From NCBI GenBank assembly GCA_039831705.1, contig JBDOMT010000422.1:1-7460 (forward strand): a DNA stretch of 7,460 nucleotides. Reading direction: 5' to 3'. The number at the start of each line of letters is the position of its first letter. Position 1 is the first letter of the stretch. The notes beneath the pieces were generated by a model that saw only the letters and a program-made list of their open reading frames with translations, was not told the DNA's origin and made no database searches. Below, piece after piece: positions 1 through 6,496 of the stretch. The DNA comes from JAJRWS01 sp039831705 (GTDB taxonomy: Bacteria > Planctomycetota > Planctomycetia > Pirellulales > Lacipirellulaceae). The position numbers were made by a program, and so were the translations under genes.

Positions 1-838
1 TATCGTCCACCTGCAAAACAAAATCTCCATAGGCGTTGGTATGGCTTTTCCCCTGAAACTCTGGCAAAGGCAAGATCGGTGTGTGCGGAGCGGGCAGAGG
101 CAAATATAGGAAAAACGGTTTACTATTTCGCCCATGGGTGCGTAAGTATTCAACCGCATGACGGGTAAAGTTGGGGAGCACATCGGTGTGATCGAAGTCG
201 GCGCCAGTCAGGCCCTTGTGCCAGTAAGCCTGGTAATCTTTGTTTTCTGTCGTTCGATCGGGTGCCGCCGTGATCTGGCCATTTTCCACGTACACGTAGG
301 GGGCCATGTCGAGCGAGCCGTTGTGACAATAAGAATAGTCAAAACCATAAACGGGCGGCCCATTTTCGACCGGCTTGGAAAAGTCAATTTGCTGAGGATC
401 TGCTGATTGATTGGCAAAATCCCAGCCCAGGTGCCATTTGCCGATGACTCCCGTATGGTAGCCATGCTTTTTCAAGAACGAGGCTACGGTCATTCGCTCC
501 GGATCGATCAGATGGGGTGAATCACCGTGCAGCACTCCCCGTTTCAGACGTGACCTCCATGCATAGCGGCCAGTCAGTATGCCATATCGGGTAGGAGTGC
601 AGACAGCCGAACCGGAATGGGCATCAGTGAAACGAATTCCCTCACCTGCCAGTCGATCGATATTTGGCGTCGACCAGACGCACTGTTCATTCAAGCACGA
701 AACATCCCCATAGCCCAAATCATCCGCCAGAATGTAAACAATGTTCGGTGGTTTTTCCGCGCAAGCCTGAGGCCCACCCCCAAATCCCGCCAGGAGAATC
801 AGGCACCCTAGAATTAAACACGTACGTAAAACTTGCAT
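1..838 (-). CDS. Secreted sulfatase, N-terminal part (truncated by window edge)
   Basis: This is the first 279 codons of a type I (formylglycine) sulfatase, which hydrolyses sulfate esters, probably on a sulfated glycan outside the cytoplasm. The ATG at 838 is preceded by GAAGGA at 848-853 with 9-nt spacing. An out-of-frame ATG at 846 lies too close to that site and meets a stop after 10 codons. Residues 1-27 form a Sec signal peptide with a hydrophobic core and a likely cut after Ala-Cys-Ala. The mature part shows the metal-binding ADD (Asp39-Asp40), the sulfatase signature CTPTR (Cys80 as the formylglycine precursor, Arg84), GKWH (Lys134, His136) and PHTP (His252). It stays open to base 1 and is cut in a region that normally continues to a second metal-binding Asp. 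Family members usually run 450-550 residues, so roughly half is missing. Activity would need a formylglycine-generating enzyme elsewhere. The sulfatase subfamily and substrate cannot be told. Confidence 0.93.
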   Translation of the reverse strand, partial: MQVLRTCLILGCLILLAGFGGGPQACAEKPPNIVYILADDLGYGDVSCLNEQCVWSTPNIDRLAGEGIRFTDAHSGSAVCTPTRYGILTGRYAWRSRLKRGVLHGDSPHLIDPERMTVASFLKKHGYHTGVIGKWHLGWDFANQSADPQQIDFSKPVENGPPVYGFDYSYCHNGSLDMAPYVYVENGQITAAPDRTTENKDYQAYWHKGLTGADFDHTDVLPNFTRHAVEYLRTHGRNSKPFFLYLPLPAPHTPILPLPEFQGKSHTNAYGDFVLQVDD

Positions 839-1027
839 ACCTTCATATCCTTCGGGGATTTAAAACTACAAATTACATTACTACCACGAAGAGCCTGAAG
901 AAGTAATAAACCAACGCTTGACGCAACCTTTGTGCAGATGACATCAATCTATACTATTTGCTTCAAGACGTCTCTTTGACAAGTAGCATACCAAATCCTA
1001 CGGCCAATACTTTGCCGAACGATTTCA
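839..1027. other. Spacer between ABC permease and sulfatase genes
   Basis: This 189-base spacer separates two minus-strand genes and should carry the sulfatase leader and possibly its promoter. It is AT-rich toward the sulfatase (about 855-960). I found no convincing -35/-10 pair, which is common for planctomycete promoters. The only symmetric elements are the 8-base palindrome AGACGTCT at 966-973 and a 4-bp stem CGGC/GCCG (1001-1004 and 1014-1017). Neither is followed by a T-run on the minus strand, so no intrinsic terminator is called after the permease gene, and read-through into the sulfatase is possible. Confidence 0.4.
848..853 (-). promoter_or_regulatory. Ribosome binding site of the sulfatase gene
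   Basis: GAAGGA on the minus strand, 9 nt before the ATG at 838. It supports this start over the out-of-frame ATG at 846, which sits only one base after the site. Confidence 0.6.
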
Positions 1028-2773
1028 CTAACGGGGAATATCTTCCACCGGGTTAAGTCGTTCGTATGCGTGCCAAAGGGCCACGACCAGGGCCCAAGAG
1101 ATCAGACACGTTCCCACCAGCAGCCCGGCTAAAAAGATGGTATAGCCGAGATGCGCAACCCCGAACTGGCTGGAAAGGGTTCGAGCCACTAACGCAGCCC
1201 CATATCCCCAAACAGAAATCATTGCTAATCCCAACACAAACAACAGGCCTTTACCGGTGAAGGTAAGCATCGTGCGCAGAAATATTTCCAGTCCTTCTTG
1301 TCCGATACGATAGGGATAAAGAATAAAGATCAAATTATCTAGCGCAAATACGAGCACGTTCACTGGCAACAAGACCAGTAACGTCCCCAGATAAAGTAGA
1401 AACGTTTGCTCATGGATCAAAGCCGCCACCGCCAACACAGTAGCCTGAAATAATGTGCTGATGAGAACAGGTGTCGCCAATTGCCCCAGGGTCATCGCGG
1501 AGGGTGGTATCGGCATGCTTTTGAACATTGCCATTCGATCCAAATCACGCCTGAAGTCAAATCGCAACGCGGTCGGTAGCAGCAAAAATGTGTAGAAAGC
1601 AAGCGCGCCTGCGGTGGCAAGGAATGCGCCCAAAGGATCCGCGACCACGACCATCGGCGTCATGGCCATGACGCCTGGTATTACCAGAGCTGTTAGCAGA
1701 CTGCCCGCATAGCGACGCGATCCCAGCCATTGTCTCCAGGCAATAGCGCCCACAGGTCCCTTCAGAAGAAAGGAGGCAGGAATCTTTTGCTGATAAGCCC
1801 CCAACCAACGTTGTGCGACAGTGCCCGAGTTTTCGCACAAAGGACTTCCGGCCCCTCTATTTGATTCCCCTTGATTCTGCTGCCATTGATTCCTTTGATA
1901 GTCGACCTTTTCTCGGTGAGCTTTACGCTGTGGCATGATGGCAAACAGACGAAAGACCAAACCGCCCGCAAACGCGACCATTGCTAACGCCAGGCCACTG
2001 GAAAGCAGGGAATCTGGGGTCATCTCTTTGGCGCAGATCATGCTGACAAAGGGACTGAATAAAATCTGTACCTTTCCCACAGCAGAAGCACTCATTTCTA
2101 CCAGCAGTTGCCCCAGTTGATTCATCACTCCTTGGCCCACATGAATCTCACCTTGGAGCAATGGACTGTGTAGCAGCATGACTCCAACCACAACACTGAA
2201 TCCACCCAGAACCGTTATCACCACAATCCGAAAAGCGATAAAACTGCGATTACTCATGCCCCAGGCGGCTATTTCCACACCCATCCGCCATAACTCTAAA
2301 AAGAACATCCCCAGTAGAATGCCTGCCAGGGCAAGTGGCACGCACTTTAGATCAGGCAGCAGGAGCAGGATGAGTACACTTGCCTTTAATATGGTGGTTG
2401 TGGCAATCGATGCCAACTTGTAAGTCAGCAGTTCACACGGACGTAGTGGGCAAGCTTCCAAGAGTTCTCGCTCACTCTCGATCCACTCCAGACACTGCTG
2501 AGGACGAAAGCAGGCGGCCATGGCCAGATGCCAGATTGCATAAAAGGCCAATCCCAAACCAATCAATGCACGCAGCAACTCGGGAGTTGCCGATTCACGC
2601 AGCCAAACCGTCATCACCGCATTGCCTAACCAGGCAACTGCCAGCAATAGAGCCAGGAGAGACAGAATGAAACGACGGGGCAACAGAAACCGCTGTCCCA
2701 TGCGGCGCAATCGGCCTCGGCCCTGGCAGGCAACGAGACGCAACATCGCCAATGTTTGGGCCTGCTCACTCAT
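1028..2773 (-). CDS. ABC exporter permease, about 12 membrane segments
   Basis: A 581-residue integral membrane protein that pairs with the ATPase encoded just upstream. Hydrophobic segments lie near residues 35-57, 65-88, 119-139, 143-163, 179-201, 258-279, 355-378, 381-401, 429-453, 457-486, 503-530 and 540-568. A hydrophilic loop at about 280-352, rich in Gln, Lys and Arg, splits the protein into two halves. Each half has a similar cytosolic motif before a helix pair (near 108-122 CPLRPCELLTYKLAS and 420-434 MPIPPSAMTLGQLAT), so it looks like a fused pair of half-permeases. This matches the general look of the large 'putative ABC exporter' permeases of Planctomycetes. The start ATG overlaps the stop of the ATPase gene (ATGA, 2770-2773), which suggests translational coupling. 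The stop is TAG. The substrate is unknown. Confidence 0.85.
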   Translation of the reverse strand: MSEQAQTLAMLRLVACQGRGRLRRMGQRFLLPRRFILSLLALLLAVAWLGNAVMTVWLRESATPELLRALIGLGLAFYAIWHLAMAACFRPQQCLEWIESERELLEACPLRPCELLTYKLASIATTTILKASVLILLLLPDLKCVPLALAGILLGMFFLELWRMGVEIAAWGMSNRSFIAFRIVVITVLGGFSVVVGVMLLHSPLLQGEIHVGQGVMNQLGQLLVEMSASAVGKVQILFSPFVSMICAKEMTPDSLLSSGLALAMVAFAGGLVFRLFAIMPQRKAHREKVDYQRNQWQQNQGESNRGAGSPLCENSGTVAQRWLGAYQQKIPASFLLKGPVGAIAWRQWLGSRRYAGSLLTALVIPGVMAMTPMVVVADPLGAFLATAGALAFYTFLLLPTALRFDFRRDLDRMAMFKSMPIPPSAMTLGQLATPVLISTLFQATVLAVAALIHEQTFLLYLGTLLVLLPVNVLVFALDNLIFILYPYRIGQEGLEIFLRTMLTFTGKGLLFVLGLAMISVWGYGAALVARTLSSQFGVAHLGYTIFLAGLLVGTCLISWALVVALWHAYERLNPVEDIPR

Positions 2774-3513
2774 GTTGCACTCAACTGAAGATCGTCTTGA
2801 GTTGCCGCGAAATAAATGGCTTCCAGAGAAGCCACTCCGTCCTGTCGACCGAATGAATCACGCAACTGCTCAAGCGAGCCAAAGAATCGCTGAATGCCAG
2901 CTTCGAGAATCATCACGTGCGTACATACGTCTTCCACCATTGCCAACAAATGTGAACTGACGACAATCGCTGCACCATCCTTGGCCCGGTTCCGTAAAGC
3001 CTCCTTATAACAGCGAATACCGCGAGGATCGAGGCCCGTCAGTGGTTCATCCAACAGAATGACTTGTGGATCGTGCAAGAAGGCACAGCAGATTGCCAGT
3101 TTCTGACGCATGCCGCGAGAGAGATCACTGGCGGCAGTATGCCACTTCTCGACCAGATCGAACTGGTCCAGCAAATCGTGCGATTTGGGATTTGCATCAC
3201 ACACACCGTAGACGCTTGCATAAAAGTCGAGATGTTCTATGACCGTTAAGTCGTGAAATAGGGGCGGCTCATCGGGGACGAAAGCAAGGCGTGATTTGGC
3301 CTCCATCGGATCAATCTCGACATCGAATCCGGCCACTTTCAACTGGCCTCGACTGGCAGGCAGTATCCCAGCCAATGCGCGCAAGGTCGTAGTTTTACCA
3401 GCACCATTGGGCCCAATCAGCCCCAAGGTCTGACCGGGCTCGAGCCGAAAACTCAGATTGGCCACTGCAACCTGATCGGAAAACACTTTATGAAAATCGT
3501 CGACTTCTATCAC
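2770..3513 (-). CDS. ABC transporter ATP-binding protein (EcsA-like)
   Basis: A 247-residue ABC ATPase that powers the permease encoded directly downstream. It has Walker A GPNGAGKTT (34-42), signature loop LSRGMRQK (131-138), Walker B VILLDE (151-156, Asp155/Glu156), D-loop GLDP (160-163) and the switch His188 in VVSSH. At the Q-loop the usual Gln is replaced by VPDEP (79-83), as in EcsA-type exporter ATPases. I chose the GTG at 3513 because AGAGG (3522-3526) stands 8 nt upstream and the protein then begins IEVDDFHKVF, the normal start of the fold. An in-frame ATG at 3594 would add 27 residues with no resemblance to ABC ATPases and has no clear ribosome site. The gene is probably first in a two-gene operon. 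EcsA-like is a family-level judgement; the transported compound is unknown. Confidence 0.92.
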   Translation of the reverse strand: MIEVDDFHKVFSDQVAVANLSFRLEPGQTLGLIGPNGAGKTTTLRALAGILPASRGQLKVAGFDVEIDPMEAKSRLAFVPDEPPLFHDLTVIEHLDFYASVYGVCDANPKSHDLLDQFDLVEKWHTAASDLSRGMRQKLAICCAFLHDPQVILLDEPLTGLDPRGIRCYKEALRNRAKDGAAIVVSSHLLAMVEDVCTHVMILEAGIQRFFGSLEQLRDSFGRQDGVASLEAIYFAATQDDLQLSAT

Positions 3514-3521
3514 TGGCACAA

Positions 3522-3526
3522 CCTCT
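3522..3526 (-). promoter_or_regulatory. Ribosome binding site fixing the ATPase GTG start
   Basis: AGAGG on the minus strand, 8 nt before the GTG at 3513. It favours that start over the ATG at 3594 and over the in-frame GTG at 3519, which would be only 2 nt away. Confidence 0.5.
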
Positions 3527-3628
3527 GGAGCAAATAAGGAGTGAAAACATAAAAGTTCACAAGACAAGCTTACGTTTACTCTGCCAAGTAACATGGCTCA
3601 CGAAATTGAAAAATCACCTGTTATTACC

Positions 3629-3645
3629 GTTGAAATCGATTCAAC
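3629..3645. repeat. Inverted repeat GTTGAA-N5-TTCAAC, candidate operator
   Basis: Arms of 6 bases (3629-3634 and 3640-3645) match perfectly around ATCGA. Removing one A at the centre would give a continuous 16-base palindrome. Its position between divergent operons fits a regulator site, but a 6-base arm pair in a 284-base spacer could easily arise by chance. Confidence 0.25.
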
Positions 3646-3675
3646 AGTCATGCCTAGCCGGAATCAGCGTCGCAG

Positions 3676-3754
3676 GGCGAAGTAAGCCGTGCGCAGTTCT
3701 GGCAACTCGCCTAGGGTGCTTTCGCCAAAGGACGAGAAACCGTATCTTGACGGT
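3676..3754 (+). other. Potentially structured 5' leader of the propeller operon
   Basis: Two folds can be drawn by eye. The first is an interrupted long hairpin: GGCGAA (3676-3681) with TTCGCC (3721-3726), AGC (3685-3687) with GCT (3718-3720), GCG (3691-3693) with CGC (3708-3710), and AGTT (3695-3698) with AACT (3704-3707), closing the loop CTGGC. The second is a short hairpin, ACCGT (3739-3743) with ACGGT (3750-3754) and loop ATCTTG. They end 43 bases before the ATG at 3798. No known riboswitch class is recognised with confidence. Whether this region is transcribed is not known. Confidence 0.3.
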
Positions 3755-3784
3755 AGGTCTTACTACTCACGACATCGACTTCTT

Positions 3785-3789
3785 GGGGA
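3785..3789 (+). promoter_or_regulatory. Ribosome binding site of the propeller gene
   Basis: GGGGA, 8 nt before the ATG at 3798. It supports this start over the upstream in-frame TTG at 3606. Confidence 0.45.
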
Positions 3790-3797
3790 TAGACATC

Positions 3798-5060
3798 ATG
3801 CGTAGCAGCGTTCAAGCTGGTTGTCACTATTGTACCGTTGGAATATGGTTGGCTTGTTTGTTACCCTCGGCGGTCGCTGAGGAGTACCTGCTTCATCGAT
3901 TTGAACGGGTGCAGCTCTCGGATCAATATTTTTGCGAGGGCGCCTCGACTGGCGATTTCAATCAAGATGGAGAAATTGATATCGTGGCGGGGCCCTACTG
4001 GTATGCGGGTCCAGATTACGGACAACGGCAAACGTACTACCCAGCCAAACCGTTTGACATCAATGGCTATTCGAGCCACTTCCTCACCTTCACCTACGAT
4101 ATCGATCACGATTCGTGGACTGACATTGTCGTTATCGGCTTTCCAGGTCAGGAAGTTTTCTGGTATCAAAATCCTCAGAACAAGCCAGGGGATTGGCAGC
4201 GATATTTAATTCATCAGGTGGTCGACAATGAGTCTCCTACGATGGTTGACGTGACCGGTGATGGGGTGCCCGAACTGGTATTCAACACGGGCGGACAACT
4301 GGGATACGCCGAGCTTAATCCCGACCAGCCAACCCAACCCTGGACCTTTCATGCCATCACTCCCAAGCGTGATTACCAGCGCTACACGCACGGTTTGGGA
4401 GTGGGAGATGTGAATGGAGACGAACGGCCCGACCTACTGGAAAAAGATGGTTGGTGGGAACAACCCTCCACAGACGCCGGAACGAAGTTCTGGACGTTTC
4501 ATCCGGTTCCATTTGCGGAATTCGGTGGCGCTCAGATGTTTGCTTACGATATCGATGGCGATGGCGACAACGATGTCGTCACCAGCATTGCCGCGCATGC
4601 CTACGGACTTTCCTGGTTTGAACAGTACACCGAGGGAGATGCCATTGCATTTCGCGAACACAAAATCATGGGAGCCAAGACGGAAGACAACCGCTATGGG
4701 GTGGCCTTTTCTCAACCCCATGCGATGGCACTGGCGGACATGAACGGAGATGGAATCCCTGACCTGGTCACGGGTAAACGTTATTGGGCCCATAACGGTC
4801 ACGATCCGGGCGCACACGATCCGGCGGTCAATTACTGGTTTCAGACCGTGCGTGAGCAAGGTTCGACCCACTTCGTCCCTCACCTGATCGACCGCAATTC
4901 GGGAGTCGGCACCCAAGTGACCGCAGCGGACGTCAACGGCGATGATTGGCCCGATGTGGTGGTTGGCAACAAAAAGGGCATTTTCGTACTCTTGCACCAT
5001 ACGCAAAAAGTAGACCAGGCTGATTGGGAAGCCGCGCAGCCAAAATTATTCAAGCCATGA
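3798..5060 (+). CDS. Secreted FG-GAP/VCBS repeat protein, seven-bladed calcium propeller
   Basis: A 420-residue exported protein predicted to fold as a seven-bladed beta-propeller. Seven calcium-type loops of the form D-x-[DN]-x-D-G-x-x-D begin at Asp53, 101, 151, 204, 251, 314 and 378 (for example DIDGDGDNDVV, DMNGDGIPDLV, DVNGDDWPDVV). Blades also carry aromatic strands such as GPYWYAG, VFWYQNP, GWWEQP and LSWFEQY. Loop 2 (DIDHDSWTDIV) lacks the usual Gly, and loop 3 ends in Glu instead of Asp. The start at 3798 gives a Sec signal peptide (residues 1-27, likely cut after Ala-Val-Ala). The open frame back to 3606 adds 64 residues with no signal character. No membrane anchor, PEP-CTERM or dockerin is seen. 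It lies 41 bases before the oxidoreductase gene, so probably in one operon. The family is seen in adhesion and glycan-binding contexts; no catalytic motif is visible, and the role is unknown. Confidence 0.88.
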   Translation: MRSSVQAGCHYCTVGIWLACLLPSAVAEEYLLHRFERVQLSDQYFCEGASTGDFNQDGEIDIVAGPYWYAGPDYGQRQTYYPAKPFDINGYSSHFLTFTYDIDHDSWTDIVVIGFPGQEVFWYQNPQNKPGDWQRYLIHQVVDNESPTMVDVTGDGVPELVFNTGGQLGYAELNPDQPTQPWTFHAITPKRDYQRYTHGLGVGDVNGDERPDLLEKDGWWEQPSTDAGTKFWTFHPVPFAEFGGAQMFAYDIDGDGDNDVVTSIAAHAYGLSWFEQYTEGDAIAFREHKIMGAKTEDNRYGVAFSQPHAMALADMNGDGIPDLVTGKRYWAHNGHDPGAHDPAVNYWFQTVREQGSTHFVPHLIDRNSGVGTQVTAADVNGDDWPDVVVGNKKGIFVLLHHTQKVDQADWEAAQPKLFKP

Positions 5061-5101
5061 TTAAGGTAGCTGTCTAATATTGAAACCTGAGATAATCAAT
5101 C

Positions 5102-6496
5102 ATGCTTCAAACCAATCACTTCTCACGACGTCGTTTTCTGGCCCAAGGCTCCGTTGCCGGATTGGCCGCTATTGGGACTCCCCATGGTATTCGCGCGGCG
5201 GCCAATGGGGGTATTCGCGCGGCGGCCAATGAAAAGCTCAATCTGGCCTTTATTGGTGTCGGCGGACGAGGTGGCGACAATCTGAGGGTCATGACCGGTC
5301 CCAATTCGGCGGCCACCAAAAATGTTCGAGTTGTGGCTCTCTGCGACATCAATGGACACAACCTGGAACAGGCTGCGAAAAAATTTCCTCAAGCCTGCAG
5401 GTATACCGATTTTCGCCGACTTTATGATCATCCCGCTGACATCGACGGGGTGGTGGTGAGTACGACCGAACACACGCATGCCTTCGCGACGATGCCTGCC
5501 TTGCAACTGGGCAAACACGTTTATTGTGAAAAACCGCTTACCTACAATGTTTATGAGGCACGCCGCATTACCGAAGCCGCGGCATCCGCCGGCGTTGCCA
5601 CCCAAATGGGGACGCAAATCCATTCCGGTTCGAACTACCACCGGGTGGTTGAATTGATCCAATCGGGTGCCATTGGAAAAGTTCACGAAGTCCATGTCTG
5701 GGTATCCCGTGCCTGGGGCTGGCAGAGTGAAGCAGAGGCTAAGCAAAACAAAGATATTGTCTGGGTGACGGAACGACCACAGCAGAGTACTCCAGTACCA
5801 AAACATCTTGATTGGAACCTGTGGCTGGGTCCCGCGCCTGAGCGTCCGTTCCACGACGTTTATTTCCCTGGACCCAAGTGGTATCGCTGGTGGGATTTCG
5901 GCAATGGCACAATGTCCGATTTGGGCAGCCACTGGATCGACCTGCCTTATTGGGCACTGAAACTGGATGCCCCTCGCACCATCGAAGCCAGCGGACCCCC
6001 CCCTCAACCAGAAATCGCTCCCGCATCGATGCGGGCAGTTTACGAATATGGCCCCAGAGGAGATCTGCCCGCCTGTAAGCTCAACTGGTACCAAGGCTCG
6101 TACAAACCGGACATCTGGCGCGAGCAAGGGATTCCCCAATGGGGCAATGGGGTATTGTTTGTGGGTGACCAGGGGATGCTGTTATCCGACTACGGCAAGC
6201 ATGTTATGTTACCGGAAACCAATTTCCAGGACTATCAGCCGCCTACCCCCTTCATTCCCGATTCACCCGGTCAGCAGGCCGAATGGCTACTGGCTTGCCA
6301 GAATGGAACCCCCACAGCCAGTCCCTTCAGCTACGCGGGCCCCCTCACCGAAGCCAATCATCTGGGCAATGTAGCCTATCGCGTAGGCAAAAAAATCCAT
6401 TGGGACCGAGTCAACTTGAAAGCGACCGATTGCCCCGAAGCCGACCCCTACCTGCGCCGCCAGCCGCGCACTGGATGGTCACTGGGGATTATTTAG
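5102..6496 (+). CDS. Tat-exported Gfo/Idh/MocA family oxidoreductase
   Basis: A 464-residue NAD(P)-dependent oxidoreductase of the Gfo/Idh/MocA family, which usually oxidises or reduces sugars and cyclitols. The N-terminus is a twin-arginine signal (SRRRFL, residues 8-13, then a hydrophobic stretch 16-27), so it is exported folded with its cofactor. The Rossmann domain starts with the dinucleotide loop GVGGRG (52-57). LCDIN (80-84) marks the end of strand 2, followed by TTEHTH (121-126), where the more common form is TPDHTH, and the catalytic-type motif CEKP (142-145, Lys144). The C-terminal substrate domain contains LDWNLWLGPAP (236-246) and DLGSH (273-277), with His277 a likely active-site residue. 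A 24-base tandem duplication doubles GIRAAAN near the signal cleavage region. The ribosome site is weak, but the Tat motif fixes the start. It follows the propeller gene by 41 bases and overlaps the convergent DUF1080 gene by 8 bases. The substrate is unknown. Confidence 0.93.
   Translation: MLQTNHFSRRRFLAQGSVAGLAAIGTPHGIRAAANGGIRAAANEKLNLAFIGVGGRGGDNLRVMTGPNSAATKNVRVVALCDINGHNLEQAAKKFPQACRYTDFRRLYDHPADIDGVVVSTTEHTHAFATMPALQLGKHVYCEKPLTYNVYEARRITEAAASAGVATQMGTQIHSGSNYHRVVELIQSGAIGKVHEVHVWVSRAWGWQSEAEAKQNKDIVWVTERPQQSTPVPKHLDWNLWLGPAPERPFHDVYFPGPKWYRWWDFGNGTMSDLGSHWIDLPYWALKLDAPRTIEASGPPPQPEIAPASMRAVYEYGPRGDLPACKLNWYQGSYKPDIWREQGIPQWGNGVLFVGDQGMLLSDYGKHVMLPETNFQDYQPPTPFIPDSPGQQAEWLLACQNGTPTASPFSYAGPLTEANHLGNVAYRVGKKIHWDRVNLKATDCPEADPYLRRQPRTGWSLGII
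5186..5233 (+). repeat. Tandem 24-base duplication inside the Tat signal region
   Basis: Two adjacent 24-base units (5186-5209 and 5210-5233) share their first 22 bases exactly and differ in the last two (GG versus AA). The unit is in frame and encodes GIRAAANG followed by GIRAAANE, residues 29-44 of the oxidoreductase. It doubles the Ala-rich stretch where the signal peptide would be cut, just before the Rossmann fold begins. Confidence 0.95.

Larger units (their letters stand above)
3514..3797. other. Divergent intergenic region with candidate control elements
   Basis: This 284-base spacer lies between the minus-strand ABC operon and the plus-strand propeller operon, so it should hold promoters for both. 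I found no good sigma70-type -35/-10 pair in either direction. It contains a 6-5-6 inverted repeat (3629-3645) and two potential hairpins (3676-3726 and 3739-3754), entered separately. The plus-strand frame of the propeller gene stays open back to a TTG at 3606, but the translated stretch looks like random non-coding sequence. Confidence 0.5.

Noticed and set aside
814..846. Ten-codon upstream frame overlapping the sulfatase start
   Set aside because: Its ATG is one base after the GAAGGA site, too close for initiation, and the peptide has no features suggesting a leader role.
3514..3594. 27-residue N-terminal extension of the ATPase from an ATG at 3594
   Set aside because: It precedes the normal ABC ATPase start, resembles nothing in the family and lacks a ribosome site, unlike the GTG at 3513.
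3676..3765. Faint likeness to a c-di-GMP-I riboswitch (GGCGAA, then GGACGAGAAACC, then GGTAGGTC)
   Set aside because: The conserved boxes are not intact (GGCAAACC, GACGCAAAGCC and the closing GGGTTACC are all altered or missing), so the class cannot be claimed from the sequence.
3606..3797. 64-codon in-frame extension of the propeller gene back to a TTG
   Set aside because: The translated stretch has no signal peptide or family resemblance, while the ATG at 3798 has a GGGGA site at 8 nt and begins a clear Sec signal.
4434..5006. 190-codon open frame on the minus strand
   Set aside because: It is antisense to the propeller repeats; its GC-biased Asp/Val/Ile-rich product mirrors the repeated GAT/GAC codons on the other strand.
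5123..6139. 338-codon open frame on the minus strand
   Set aside because: It lies wholly inside the oxidoreductase gene, whose motifs are unambiguous, and its product looks like an antisense shadow with no recognisable domain.
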